Below are positions 25,233 to 33,476 of a DNA stretch of 64,000 nt, in pieces. Below the pieces are notes generated by a model. That model ran no database searches and was not told the origin of the DNA. It saw only the letters and a list, made by a program, of their open reading frames with translations. The position numbers were made by a program, and so were the translations under genes. Within the stretch, counting starts at the first letter, position 1. Each line of letters opens with the position of its first letter. This DNA comes from DASYXW01 sp035934405 (GTDB lineage: Bacteria > Acidobacteriota > Terriglobia > UBA7540), in NCBI GenBank assembly GCA_035934405.1, contig DASYXW010000029.1:25453-89452 (forward strand), read 5' to 3'.

Positions 25233-25541
25233 ATGAGTATCTTCGACCGTTTCCGCAAGCTCGATCGCCAGTTCTGGCACGTCTGCAACACCTGCATGAT
25301 GCAGACAAGTCATGACACGGTGAAGTCCGTCTTTTATTCCGAAGGTCCGCCGATTCTGATTCTCGGCCGGGCCTGGATGCAGTGCCCGCGCTGCGGCGGC
25401 ACCAATACGAAATCGTTCCAGCAATTAAAGGACGAAGGCTCGGCCTCGGCGCTGTGGGGCCTGGAGCGGATTGTGAAGAAGCACCCACGCCGCGAGTTCG
25501 AGGTGAAGGCCGCGGTCGAGAGCGTCGAGGCGCAGCACTGA
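25233..25541 (+). CDS. Small zinc-ribbon-like hypothetical protein
   Basis: A 102-residue protein with two CxxC pairs: CNTC at about residues 17-20 and CPRCGGTNT at about 51-54, spaced as for a zinc ribbon. Between them is a strand-rich segment (PPILILGRAWMQ). The rest is charged helix (ASALWGLERIVKKHPRREF). A GGAG ribosome site precedes the ATG by 8 bases. No named family comes to mind, and the neighbours (aldolase and transporter, both on the other strand) give no functional hint. Confidence 0.6.
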   Translation: MSIFDRFRKLDRQFWHVCNTCMMQTSHDTVKSVFYSEGPPILILGRAWMQCPRCGGTNTKSFQQLKDEGSASALWGLERIVKKHPRREFEVKAAVESVEAQH

Positions 25542-25604
25542 GGCGCGGTGCGATTGACCATAGCGCCGGGCACCCACTAGTCGCCCACTGGTCTGGCGTC
25601 CGGT

Positions 25605-26822
25605 TCAGCGGCCCGAGCGCGGCTTGGAAACTAAGGCCAGAAGACCCTGGACGAGGAATCCGGCGAGGAAGCCGTAGGTGAGGTTGGTGGTTGCGATCGA
25701 GACCAGGCCCGTGGTGACTGCGATCACGCACAGACGCTTGTGGGCCACGATGTCACGCAGGAAGAGCGCGTGTTGAAGACCGACATAGAGCAGGAAAACC
25801 CCCAGAATGGCCATCGGAACGAGGCTCAGCAGCGCCACGCAGCTCTTGCCGGTGAGCGCCAGCAGCAGGCACAAGCCACCGATGACATAGCTTGATTTCT
25901 GGCTCCGCGCCCCAAACTTGTAATGCGCCGTGATGCCCCCCGAGCCGTGACAGGTGGGGGCGGCAAGGATGGCGCCGCTCAGCAAGTTCATCAAGCCGAT
26001 GCTCGTGCTCAGGGCGCGCGCCGTCACCCGGCGAGCCTGCGGGCCGTAAAGGATGCGCGCTGTATTCTCGGTCGCCACAATGGAGTTCCCGAAGGTCAGG
26101 GCGAACTGAGGCAGTACCAGGACGGTCAGCACGCTGCGGCACTCGCCGAGGTTGAGGCGCAGCAGATGCAGCGGCAGCGGTCCCGCGCTGAACCCGTTCA
26201 GCGCGCTCGGGTGCGAAGCGGAACGGGCTGCGAGACCCAGCAGCAGACCTGCGCCCAGCAGAACCAGTGCCGAGGGCAGGCGCCGGGAATCGCGCAGGGC
26301 CACGAGGAGAACGGCACCCATCAAGGCCACCATCCAGCCGGCGAGAACAAATCGTCCGCTCATCCCAAACCGCGCACCGAGGTCAAGCCCGGCGCCAGGT
26401 CCGAGCGCCAGCCGCAACCCTTCTCGCGCCAAAATCAACCCCAGTCCTAGTTGGATGCCGCGGATGATCGGCAGGCTAAAAAGGCGGGCCAGCGGACCCA
26501 CCACGTTGGTGGCGCCGATCGCGAAGAGCAGCACGCCCATCAGAAACCCGGCGCTGGCGATGGCCGAGGGCGCAAGGTGCAGGGCGAGCGAGATAGCAGC
26601 CACGGCCTTGAACGGCTCGACCGCCATGGGAATCCTGAAATACGCTCCGGCGACAATGTAGGCGAGGCCGGCGAGGAGGAAGACCGCCGTGGGGTTCATG
26701 TGATTCAGCGAGATGAGGGCGATCGCAATCGGGAGCAGGATGCCGACGTCGCCGAAAGCGCCGGCCACGTCCATGCGGCTCAAACCCCAGGCGCGATCCC
26801 GACGCTGTACACTCTCTCCCAT
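25605..26822 (-). CDS. MOT1-type putative sulfate/molybdate transporter
   Basis: A polytopic membrane protein of 405 residues with about ten hydrophobic segments. Two family signatures are clear: the N-terminal DVAGAFGDVGILLPIAIAL with PMAVEPFKAVAAISLA, and the later PTCHGSGGITAHYKFGARS. These belong to the MOT1 branch of the SulP-related superfamily (PF16983), which transports molybdate or sulfate. No STAS domain is present, as expected for MOT1. The frame extends 21 bases upstream, but the ATG at 26822 fits the family. I see no molybdenum-cofactor riboswitch or Mo-enzyme genes near it, so molybdate rather than sulfate is not proven. Confidence 0.88.
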   Translation of the reverse strand: MGESVQRRDRAWGLSRMDVAGAFGDVGILLPIAIALISLNHMNPTAVFLLAGLAYIVAGAYFRIPMAVEPFKAVAAISLALHLAPSAIASAGFLMGVLLFAIGATNVVGPLARLFSLPIIRGIQLGLGLILAREGLRLALGPGAGLDLGARFGMSGRFVLAGWMVALMGAVLLVALRDSRRLPSALVLLGAGLLLGLAARSASHPSALNGFSAGPLPLHLLRLNLGECRSVLTVLVLPQFALTFGNSIVATENTARILYGPQARRVTARALSTSIGLMNLLSGAILAAPTCHGSGGITAHYKFGARSQKSSYVIGGLCLLLALTGKSCVALLSLVPMAILGVFLLYVGLQHALFLRDIVAHKRLCVIAVTTGLVSIATTNLTYGFLAGFLVQGLLALVSKPRSGR

Positions 26823-26957
26823 GACCGTTCGCCTGAGTAACAACCCCAGTGCTGATATCTATTGATTCGTATAGAATTGTCAATAGGAAAAGCTAGAACC
26901 GTCTAGGCGACCCTTATCCGGGAACGGCAAACTTGCACAAGCTAAGGTGTCGGCCAG

Positions 26958-27052
26958 GGGTAGTGGGTCAGTTTGACGCGTAGCGGCGGGGTTACCCCGG
27001 TCGCCGCGGCGACCGGCATGAAGCCGCCTCTACATCAAACTGACCCGCTACC
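26958..27052. mobile_element. MITE-like element with terminal inverted repeats, copy 2
   Basis: Left end GGGTAGTGGGTCAGTTTG (26958-26975) and right end CAAACTGACCCGCTACC (27036-27052) are inverted, 16 of 17 positions matching. An inner pair GTAGCGGCGG / CCGCCTCTAC matches the design of copy 1 (10214-10325). The interior hairpin differs in sequence (GTTACCCCGGTCGCCGCGG), showing that the ends and inner pair are conserved while the centre varies. No coding capacity. Confidence 0.7.
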
Positions 27053-27301
27053 GCCCCAGGAAGCGGGCCCTTGGCCCGCGACATCACATCCCTTGGCGGC
27101 GCTCTCGACGAAACCTGCATCCAAGTTTGCAGGGCGACAGAAGAGAAGGAAGGTGGGCCGTGAGCGTTCTGGCGTGATTCAGATTTTGCTTGCAAAGTTT
27201 CTGTAGTCTTGGTATTTGGATTAATTTGTCCTGGCGGCTCCGTGGCAATCCGAAGTAATGACCGCGCGGATAACCATCAGCACACACGGCACGTCAACAG
27301 G

Positions 27302-27307
27302 TATAAT
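27302..27307 (+). promoter_or_regulatory. Candidate -10 box upstream of TPR gene
   Basis: TATAAT at 27302-27307 lies 38 bases before the TPR gene start. The -35 region at the proper distance is poor, so an activator or another sigma factor may be needed. Confidence 0.3.
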
Positions 27308-27345
27308 CCAGGTTCACATTTCACCGGAGCCGAGGTAGGAGCGCA

Positions 27346-28701
27346 ATGAACAACAAGAAGACGACTGCCCTTTTGAGTTTTCTAATGCTGATGGTTTGGA
27401 CCCTGGGCGCGCCCGGCGCCCCGGCCGCCGTGGCACTGCCCGCTGCCCCGCGTGGCCAGGCCGCCGCGGGAAAGAAGGCGCCGCAGTGGAAGAGTCGCGA
27501 GGAGTACGACGCCTACCAGGCGATGGCCAAGGAGACGGATGCGAGCAAGAAGATCACTCTCGCCGAGGGTGTGTTGCAAAAATATCCCACCTCGGACTTC
27601 AAGGACCTGGCTTACATCGTCGAGATGGGTGCGTACCAGCAGCTTGGCAAGAGCAGCCAGGCGATTGACGCGGCTCACAAGGCGCTCGCGGCGAATCCGG
27701 ACAACCTGGACGCCTTGACCTACCTCAGCTTTGCTTTTCCATTCCTCTATAAGGCTACCGACGTCAACAAGGACGCCGAGCTTACCGAAACCGAGGCTAA
27801 TGCCAAACACGGGTTGGAAGTGCTGCAGAAACTCCAGAAGCCCGCGAATGTCACGGACGACCAGTTCGGCGCCTACGTGAAACCCAAGCGGGCGATCTTC
27901 AACAGCGCGGCCGGCTTTGTGGCCCTGCAAAAGAAGGACTACGCCTCAGCGATCACGTCGCTGAAAGCGGCTATTGAAGACAATCCCACTGACCCGCTGG
28001 AATTTTCGCTCCTAGGACAGTCCTACCTCTATTCCACGCCCCCCGACTTCAACAACGCCCTCTGGAACCTGGCGCGGGCCGCGGCGCTCGCCAAGTCGTC
28101 TAACAGCCCCAACGCCGACGCGTTGCAGAAGTTTTTCTCGCAGGCTTACGAGAACCGCCACGGCTCGAACGTGGGAGAGAGCGACCTGAGCACTCAGGCA
28201 GCGGCAGCAGCGGCGCCGCCGGCAGGGTTTAACGTGGCGCCGGCCGAGAAACACAAGCCCACCGGCAACGCCTTCCTTGACGCCTTCTATGGCTACGAGG
28301 ATAGTCTGAAAGCGGGCGGTGATACGGCAGACAAGGCCTGGACGGGACTGAAAGGCCAGGCGCTCGGCGGGCCCGGGTGGGTGGCCGGCGTGGAGAAAGC
28401 GGATTCCGGGTACACCGTCCACGTCAACATCACCAGCGCCGCGGCAGCCAAGGACGGCGCTTATGACATCGAGCTCAAGGACAGCTCCCAACCGGACTGC
28501 AAGGACCTGCTCAAGGGCGACCCGGTGAGCGTCCAGGGCACGATTTCCGCGTACACCGCCACTCCAACCTTCGTGCTGACGCTGGATAACGGCAAGATCG
28601 ACCAGGCAACCCTGGCGATGGCCGCGGCGAGAGCCGAGGCGGAGCGAAAGAAGAACGAGCCCAAGCATCGCACGCACCGAACGGATCAGCCAGGGGGGTA
28701 A
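27346..28701 (+). CDS. Exported TPR-repeat protein
   Basis: A 451-residue protein with signal peptide (MNNKKTTALLSFLMLMVWTL ... PAAVA, about 30 residues). The region from about 45 to 270 consists of TPR-like helical pairs, for example DLAYIVEMGAYQQLGKSSQA with IDAAHKALAANPDNLDALTY, and YASAITSLKAAIEDNPTDPL. A C-terminal beta-rich segment (about 340-430: SGYTVHVNIT, ILKGDPVSVQGTISAYTATP-like) resembles an OB-type fold of unknown role. It ends with a Lys/Arg-rich tail. It precedes the TonB receptor gene with 91 bp between, so the two may be functionally linked as in nutrient-uptake systems, but the palindrome between them may interrupt co-transcription. Confidence 0.82.
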   Translation: MNNKKTTALLSFLMLMVWTLGAPGAPAAVALPAAPRGQAAAGKKAPQWKSREEYDAYQAMAKETDASKKITLAEGVLQKYPTSDFKDLAYIVEMGAYQQLGKSSQAIDAAHKALAANPDNLDALTYLSFAFPFLYKATDVNKDAELTETEANAKHGLEVLQKLQKPANVTDDQFGAYVKPKRAIFNSAAGFVALQKKDYASAITSLKAAIEDNPTDPLEFSLLGQSYLYSTPPDFNNALWNLARAAALAKSSNSPNADALQKFFSQAYENRHGSNVGESDLSTQAAAAAAPPAGFNVAPAEKHKPTGNAFLDAFYGYEDSLKAGGDTADKAWTGLKGQALGGPGWVAGVEKADSGYTVHVNITSAAAAKDGAYDIELKDSSQPDCKDLLKGDPVSVQGTISAYTATPTFVLTLDNGKIDQATLAMAAARAEAERKKNEPKHRTHRTDQPGG

Positions 28702-28740
28702 TACTCTGCGTGATGACCCGCGGCTCCGTCGCTCGGCTGT

Positions 28741-28831
28741 GCGGAAAGGCTTAGCGTTTCCGTGCCATAGAACAAGTAGGAAAGTGAATTCCATGGCTTG
28801 CCGCCCTGCCGGAAAGGCAAAGCCTTTCCGC
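28741..28831. repeat. Palindromic element spanning the TonB receptor start
   Basis: Left arm GCGGAAAGGCTTAGCGTTTC + CG (28741-28762) and right arm 28810-28831 are inverted with 20 of 22 positions matching; each arm is itself a small hairpin around GGAAAGGC / GCCTTTCC. An inner inverted pair GCCAT / ATGGC supplies the ATG at 28793. Confidence 0.65.
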
Positions 28832-31800
28832 AGAGCGGAGCGGCAAAGCCGCCGAAGTGGAAAGGCCCAGTCATTACCCACACTCGGTAAGCCCTCGGCG
28901 GCGCTGCTGGCGCTCATCATTTGTTGCGGGATTCCAGCCACTGCCCAGAGTCCGGAAGGCGACCTGGCCGGCGCCGTGCAGGACTCAACCAGAGCCCGCA
29001 TCCCTTCCGCGCGCATCGTGGTTCAATCGGCCGAAACCGCAGTCAAGCGCCAGGCGACCGCCAACGATCAGGGCGAGTTTCGGATCGACTATCTCCTTCC
29101 CGGTATCTATCACGTGCTGGTGAACGCCCCCGGCTTCGCCGAGGCTCGCTCGGACGTCAGCATCGTGGTCAGCACCGTGCGACAGATCACCGTCACGCTG
29201 CAGCCTGCCGCTGTCCGCGAGGCGGTCAACGTGGAGAGCCAGCCGTCTTCCATCACGGCGGCGCCGATTGACACCACAAGCGCCATCCACGAGGGCGCGG
29301 TGACCAACCGCGACCTGCAGTCCATTCCGCTCGCGCACCGCAGCTTCGCCAATGTCGCCTTTCTAGTTCCCGGCACCGAGCCGGTGGAGCCCTCAGACCC
29401 CACCAAAGCGCGCATCACGGCGGTCTCGTTCGGCGGCAGCTCGGGACTGAACGATCAGCTTTCGGTGGATGGCGCCGACAATTCCGACGATTACATCGGT
29501 GGTTTCCTGCAGAACTTCTCGGCCGACGCCATCCAGGAATTCGCCGTTCAAACCTCGCAGCAGAACGCCGATACCGGCCGCACGACAGGCGGCGCGATCG
29601 TCATCACGACCAAGAGCGGGACGAACGACTGGCACGGCGGCGCGTCGTTCTACGAGCGGGCTGCGGCGCTCAACGCGCGCTACCCCATTGAGAATCCCGC
29701 CCCCGCTCCCAAGCAGCCCTTCTCACGGCAGAACTACATCGGAACCCTCGGCGGCCCCATCCGCAAGAACAAACTGTGGTTCTTCGGCGCCCTCGAAGGC
29801 GTTCGCGAGGACGCGAGCATCGCATACAGCCCGGCCAGCACGGCGCAGTTCAACGCCCTGGCGTTGCTCGCCGTCCAGGGCTTGATTCCCGGCGTCACCT
29901 CGATTTCCGTGCCCGCCAGCGTCGCGGTGCCGTTCCGCGACTACCTCTCGACAGCCCGCCTCGACGGGTCCAAGTCCTCGCGCTCGCGATGGTTCTTCCG
30001 CGCCAGCAGCGACAGCTACTTGACCCGGAACGATCTGGTGCAGCAGGCGACGCTTGCTTCCACCGGCGCCACGTCCCATTCCAACTACTTCAACTTCGCG
30101 CTTAACGAGCTTTACACGTTCAGCCCCACATGGTTGGGGTCGCTCACACTCGACGCCAGCCTCTTGCACCACACCGAGGCGCGCAACTCGAACCTCGGCT
30201 TCGCGCTGGCCTTTCCCTTCAGCTCCACGTCGCAAACCATCTCCGGCTTTGAGACCTTCGGTGACAATCAATTCGTGACGCCGATTACCGCCTTTCCCGT
30301 CCTGCGCAACCAGGAAAAGTACCAACTCCGTTACGATGTGAGCCACGCCTCCGGGAACCACGCCCCACGTTTCGGCGCGGACTTCATCCACGAGCCGGTC
30401 TTGAGCGGTGCGCTTCCCGGCACGGCGGAGAATCTGACAATTTTCGCGCTCAACCCGGCGGACTACGCTGCGAACCCGCAACAGTTTTCTGCCGACCTCG
30501 TCTGCGCTCCGAACGCCACACCGGGAACCACCTGCGTGAATACTCCCGCAGGCGACGGCAGCTTTTCGCAGGACGTGCAACGCCTGGGACTCTACGCCGA
30601 GGACTCCTGGCGCGTGACACCGCGCCTGACGGTGAATTACGGCCTGCGTTATGACACGACCTTTGGACTCTTTACCGCCTCAGGCCGCAGCCAGCTCTCG
30701 AATCCCACGCTGCTCACGCTGCAGGCGCTCGGAATCCCGCTCGCGAGCGGAGCGCCGCACGATTATCGGGGCGCCATCGCGCCGCGCCTCGGCATCGCCT
30801 ACACTCCCGGCGGCAACGGCTCCACCGTGCTGCGCGCCGGTTTCGGACTTTTCTACAACGACCTGGCGCAGAACGGTTGGGTGACGGCGTTCCAGGCGGT
30901 GAATACTGCCCCGGGTGTCTGCGCCAAGCCCGGCGACCTAGGTTGCACGCCGGGCGGCGCGCCGGGCGCCATCATCGACCCGAATTACAAGACTCCGTAT
31001 GCGCTGCACGCGAGCGCCGGGGGCGAGCACGCCTTCAGCCCCCAATGGACGGTCGCCCTCGACTGGACCCACGAGCAGGGCGTCCACGCCTACCGGCGCT
31101 ATCAGTACCAGGCAGGATTCACGCTCAACTCCGCTCTCTTCCCCGCCCTGGTTCCCAACGTCACCGACTTTCGCACCGACAACCGGTCGAGTTATGACGC
31201 CCTGTCGCTGCACCTGCAAGGCAACGTCTCGAAGCGCTTCAACCTCGTCGCCAATTACACGCTGGCCAGCGCCAAAACCTGGGGCTGCGTGCTGGGCGAG
31301 CTCTTTGATTACGTCAACGGCGTCTGCAATCCGCTGCGCGCCTTTGGGGCAGGCGATTACGGCCCGTCGGGAGAAGACGTCCGCCACCGCTTCGTCCTGG
31401 CGGGCACGCTCCACGTGCCGGCGGGTTTCGAGCTCACCACGCTTACTCAGGCGGAAAGCGCCCGGCCGTATACGCTCACCACGCCCGTGGACGTGAACGG
31501 CTTCGGCGATACGCTCAACGACCGCGCCATCGTCAACGGCGCGCAGACCCGCCTCGACCAGCTCCGCGGCACACCCTACATCCAGGTTGATTTGCGCGTC
31601 AGCCGCCCCCTGCGCCGCGAGCACTGGTCCATTGACCCCTTCATCGAGTTTTTCAATCTCTTCAATCGGAACAATCCCGGCGCCAACTTCGTCACCAACA
31701 TCGCGGCCCTTCCCACGCCCGTCAACAGCGAAGCCGACGTCACCGCGCTCTGCGCCACCCCGGCTTGCTCGGTGCCCGTGACGAGTCCCAATCAACTGCG

Positions 31801-31894
31801 CGTGCCCGCCGGCGCCCTGGGCGATTTCTTCGGCCCGGGCACGACCGTCGGCATTCCTTTTGCGGCTCAAGTCGGGGTTCGGGTAACATATTAG
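28793..31894 (+). CDS. Oar-like TonB-dependent receptor with N-terminal carboxypeptidase-regulatory-like domain
   Basis: A 1033-residue outer-membrane beta-barrel typical of Acidobacteriota. After a signal peptide (PSAALLALIICCGIPATAQ) comes a carboxypeptidase-regulatory-like domain (about residues 55-135: GDLAGAVQDSTRARIPSARI ... GEFRIDYLLPGIYHVLVNAP). The plug follows (SIPLAHRSFANVAFLVPGTE, SVDGADNSDDYIGG, TKSGTNDWHGGASFYERAAA) and then the barrel, ending in a C-terminal aromatic-type strand (FAAQVGVRVTY). No TonB-dependent uptake substrate can be read. The start is unclear: the palindrome at 28741-28831 covers the region, the ATG at 28793 is preceded by AGGAAAG, and a GTG at 28739 is also in frame. 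The first 30 residues are basic and encoded by repeat DNA. Confidence 0.9.
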   Translation: MACRPAGKAKPFRRAERQSRRSGKAQSLPTLGKPSAALLALIICCGIPATAQSPEGDLAGAVQDSTRARIPSARIVVQSAETAVKRQATANDQGEFRIDYLLPGIYHVLVNAPGFAEARSDVSIVVSTVRQITVTLQPAAVREAVNVESQPSSITAAPIDTTSAIHEGAVTNRDLQSIPLAHRSFANVAFLVPGTEPVEPSDPTKARITAVSFGGSSGLNDQLSVDGADNSDDYIGGFLQNFSADAIQEFAVQTSQQNADTGRTTGGAIVITTKSGTNDWHGGASFYERAAALNARYPIENPAPAPKQPFSRQNYIGTLGGPIRKNKLWFFGALEGVREDASIAYSPASTAQFNALALLAVQGLIPGVTSISVPASVAVPFRDYLSTARLDGSKSSRSRWFFRASSDSYLTRNDLVQQATLASTGATSHSNYFNFALNELYTFSPTWLGSLTLDASLLHHTEARNSNLGFALAFPFSSTSQTISGFETFGDNQFVTPITAFPVLRNQEKYQLRYDVSHASGNHAPRFGADFIHEPVLSGALPGTAENLTIFALNPADYAANPQQFSADLVCAPNATPGTTCVNTPAGDGSFSQDVQRLGLYAEDSWRVTPRLTVNYGLRYDTTFGLFTASGRSQLSNPTLLTLQALGIPLASGAPHDYRGAIAPRLGIAYTPGGNGSTVLRAGFGLFYNDLAQNGWVTAFQAVNTAPGVCAKPGDLGCTPGGAPGAIIDPNYKTPYALHASAGGEHAFSPQWTVALDWTHEQGVHAYRRYQYQAGFTLNSALFPALVPNVTDFRTDNRSSYDALSLHLQGNVSKRFNLVANYTLASAKTWGCVLGELFDYVNGVCNPLRAFGAGDYGPSGEDVRHRFVLAGTLHVPAGFELTTLTQAESARPYTLTTPVDVNGFGDTLNDRAIVNGAQTRLDQLRGTPYIQVDLRVSRPLRREHWSIDPFIEFFNLFNRNNPGANFVTNIAALPTPVNSEADVTALCATPACSVPVTSPNQLRVPAGALGDFFGPGTTVGIPFAAQVGVRVTY

Positions 31895-31926
31895 CTCTAA
31901 CAGTCTGATGAGGAATGCCGCTAGAC

Positions 31927-32026
31927 TGTCATTCTTCGCTCGCCGCGGCGAGCAAAGAATCCCGGCAGTTCTTAGGGTCGGGCAACCATCAGGATCCCTC
32001 GTCGCCTTCGGATCCTCGGGATGACA
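31927..32026. repeat. Intergenic palindromic repeat with TGTCAT...ATGACA ends
   Basis: The stretch starts TGTCATTCTTCGCTCGCC, contains the hairpin GCTCGCCGCGGCGAGC, and ends CTCGGGATGACA, inverted relative to the start. It fills most of the gap between the TonB receptor and the next secreted protein. Confidence 0.45.
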
Positions 32027-32119
32027 TCCATCACACGCGCCATTAACTGTGTTGTGAACTACGTTGCGGAGCTTCGCGTCGAAGGAGTATATGTCGCGCT
32101 TACCCCAGGAGACTGCTCA

Positions 32120-33220
32120 ATGAAAGATGCTCGTTTCAACCGCATCACCCTGCTTGCCGTCGCCATGGTCGTCACGCTGACGTGTGTTGTCGCCGGCCAG
32201 GCTCAGGATCCTGACAACACCGGCTTCGATCTGCGGCCCGGCGCGAAGGGCGCTTTCGTAACCCTGCCGCCGCACTACCGGCCCGACCTCGGCCCCGGCA
32301 GGAACGACCACACGGCTTCCAGTCTTCCGACCTGGAGCAGCAGCTTTACCGCCCAGAATGAGACCTGGAACTTCACCATGGTCGGCGCCGACCCGTCGTC
32401 GGCCAACGCCACGACTACCGTGCCCACGTTCATCATTCCCGTCAAGCTGGTGTATGGGCCGGGCAACGGCAATATGGCGTTTGACCCGAAGCACGCGCTC
32501 TCGAACGGCCGGACCGTCGTCCAGAACGTTGTGGCCTCGCCCGTCATCGAGACCGGCATTGATTTCGTGCAAGGCGGAGTGGATCTCGGCACGACCCAGT
32601 ATGCGGACGCGTTCCAGCGCGGCAACTTTTGGGACGACGTGCAGTCGAACCCCGGCTATCACCTTCTGCTGGGCAAGCCGACCCTGCTGCCCGAGGTTGT
32701 TCTCACCGTCCCGGCGGCCGACGGCATGGTCACGAATGAGTTCGGCGTCACTGTGGGCCTGACGGACATTTTCTGGTTGGACTCCAAGCTGCAGACGGCG
32801 ATCAGCCACTACACCCAGATTCAGCCCAACGCTCTCCCGATCTTTCTCACTTACGACGTGTATCTCACCGAGTTCGGCGCCTGCTGCATCGGCGGCTACC
32901 ACAGCAACCTCACGCCGGCCAATCAGACTTACGCCTACACCACTTACCTCGATCACACGGGCGTCTTCTCCGAAGACACCGCCGCCTTGTCTCACGAAGT
33001 GGCGGAGTGGATTGACGATCCGTTCGTCACCAACAACTCGCCCTGCGGCCTCCTGGAAGTGGGCGACCCGCTCGATCAGCACGACTATCCCTACACGCTC
33101 CACGGCTTCACTTACCACTTGCAGGACCTTGTCTTCCTCGACTGGTTTTCCGGGGATAACCGCCAGCCGGTAAACAACTGGTTCAGCTTCCAGAACGAAT
33201 TGACACGGCAGTGCTTCTAG
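32120..33220 (+). CDS. Secreted protein of unknown function with HEVAEW motif
   Basis: A 366-residue exported protein; the signal peptide is MKDARFNRITLLAVAMVVTL ... VVAGQAQ. The start at 32120 is chosen for the signal peptide; an upstream frame from 32021 is repeat DNA. The mature part is Thr/Asn-rich and beta-like (TTTVPTFIIPVKLVYGPGNG). Near residue 295, ALSHEVAEWIDDPFVTNNSP resembles the HExxE/EA..DP zinc-ligand motif of some secreted metallopeptidase-like families, with a later CGLLEVGDPL. It lacks a full HEXXH, so protease activity is only a suggestion. Single gene, same direction as the TonB receptor. Confidence 0.7.
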   Translation: MKDARFNRITLLAVAMVVTLTCVVAGQAQDPDNTGFDLRPGAKGAFVTLPPHYRPDLGPGRNDHTASSLPTWSSSFTAQNETWNFTMVGADPSSANATTTVPTFIIPVKLVYGPGNGNMAFDPKHALSNGRTVVQNVVASPVIETGIDFVQGGVDLGTTQYADAFQRGNFWDDVQSNPGYHLLLGKPTLLPEVVLTVPAADGMVTNEFGVTVGLTDIFWLDSKLQTAISHYTQIQPNALPIFLTYDVYLTEFGACCIGGYHSNLTPANQTYAYTTYLDHTGVFSEDTAALSHEVAEWIDDPFVTNNSPCGLLEVGDPLDQHDYPYTLHGFTYHLQDLVFLDWFSGDNRQPVNNWFSFQNELTRQCF

Positions 33221-33476
33221 TTCACTAGCATTTTCGCCTTGCCTCCCCCGCCCGCGCGTTGCAGACTCTTGCCGCTCGAAGCCAAATCTACAAGAAGGCG
33301 GGGTGGCGCATACGTGGCGTCGTTTGCCATGTATGCGATGAGCGTGATCTGTGTGCTACCCGCGCGATTGCCGGCTCTCTGTCAACGTTTCGGCCATGTA
33401 CTCCTCCGGTACTTGACAGTGGCTGGAGCAAATCCCACAGTGGTAGGCGCAAGTGTGCCGCTCCAGGAAGGTACCG
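33221..33476. other. Gap without recognisable gene
   Basis: No protein, RNA or clear promoter was recognised. An imperfect inverted pair GCATACGTGG / CCATGTATGC lies near 33306-33336. Confidence 0.35.

Noticed and set aside
26823..27345. Possible molybdenum-cofactor riboswitch before the MOT1-type transporter
   Set aside because: The gap holds the MITE-like element and no recognisable conserved aptamer; gene orientation and distance also give no support.
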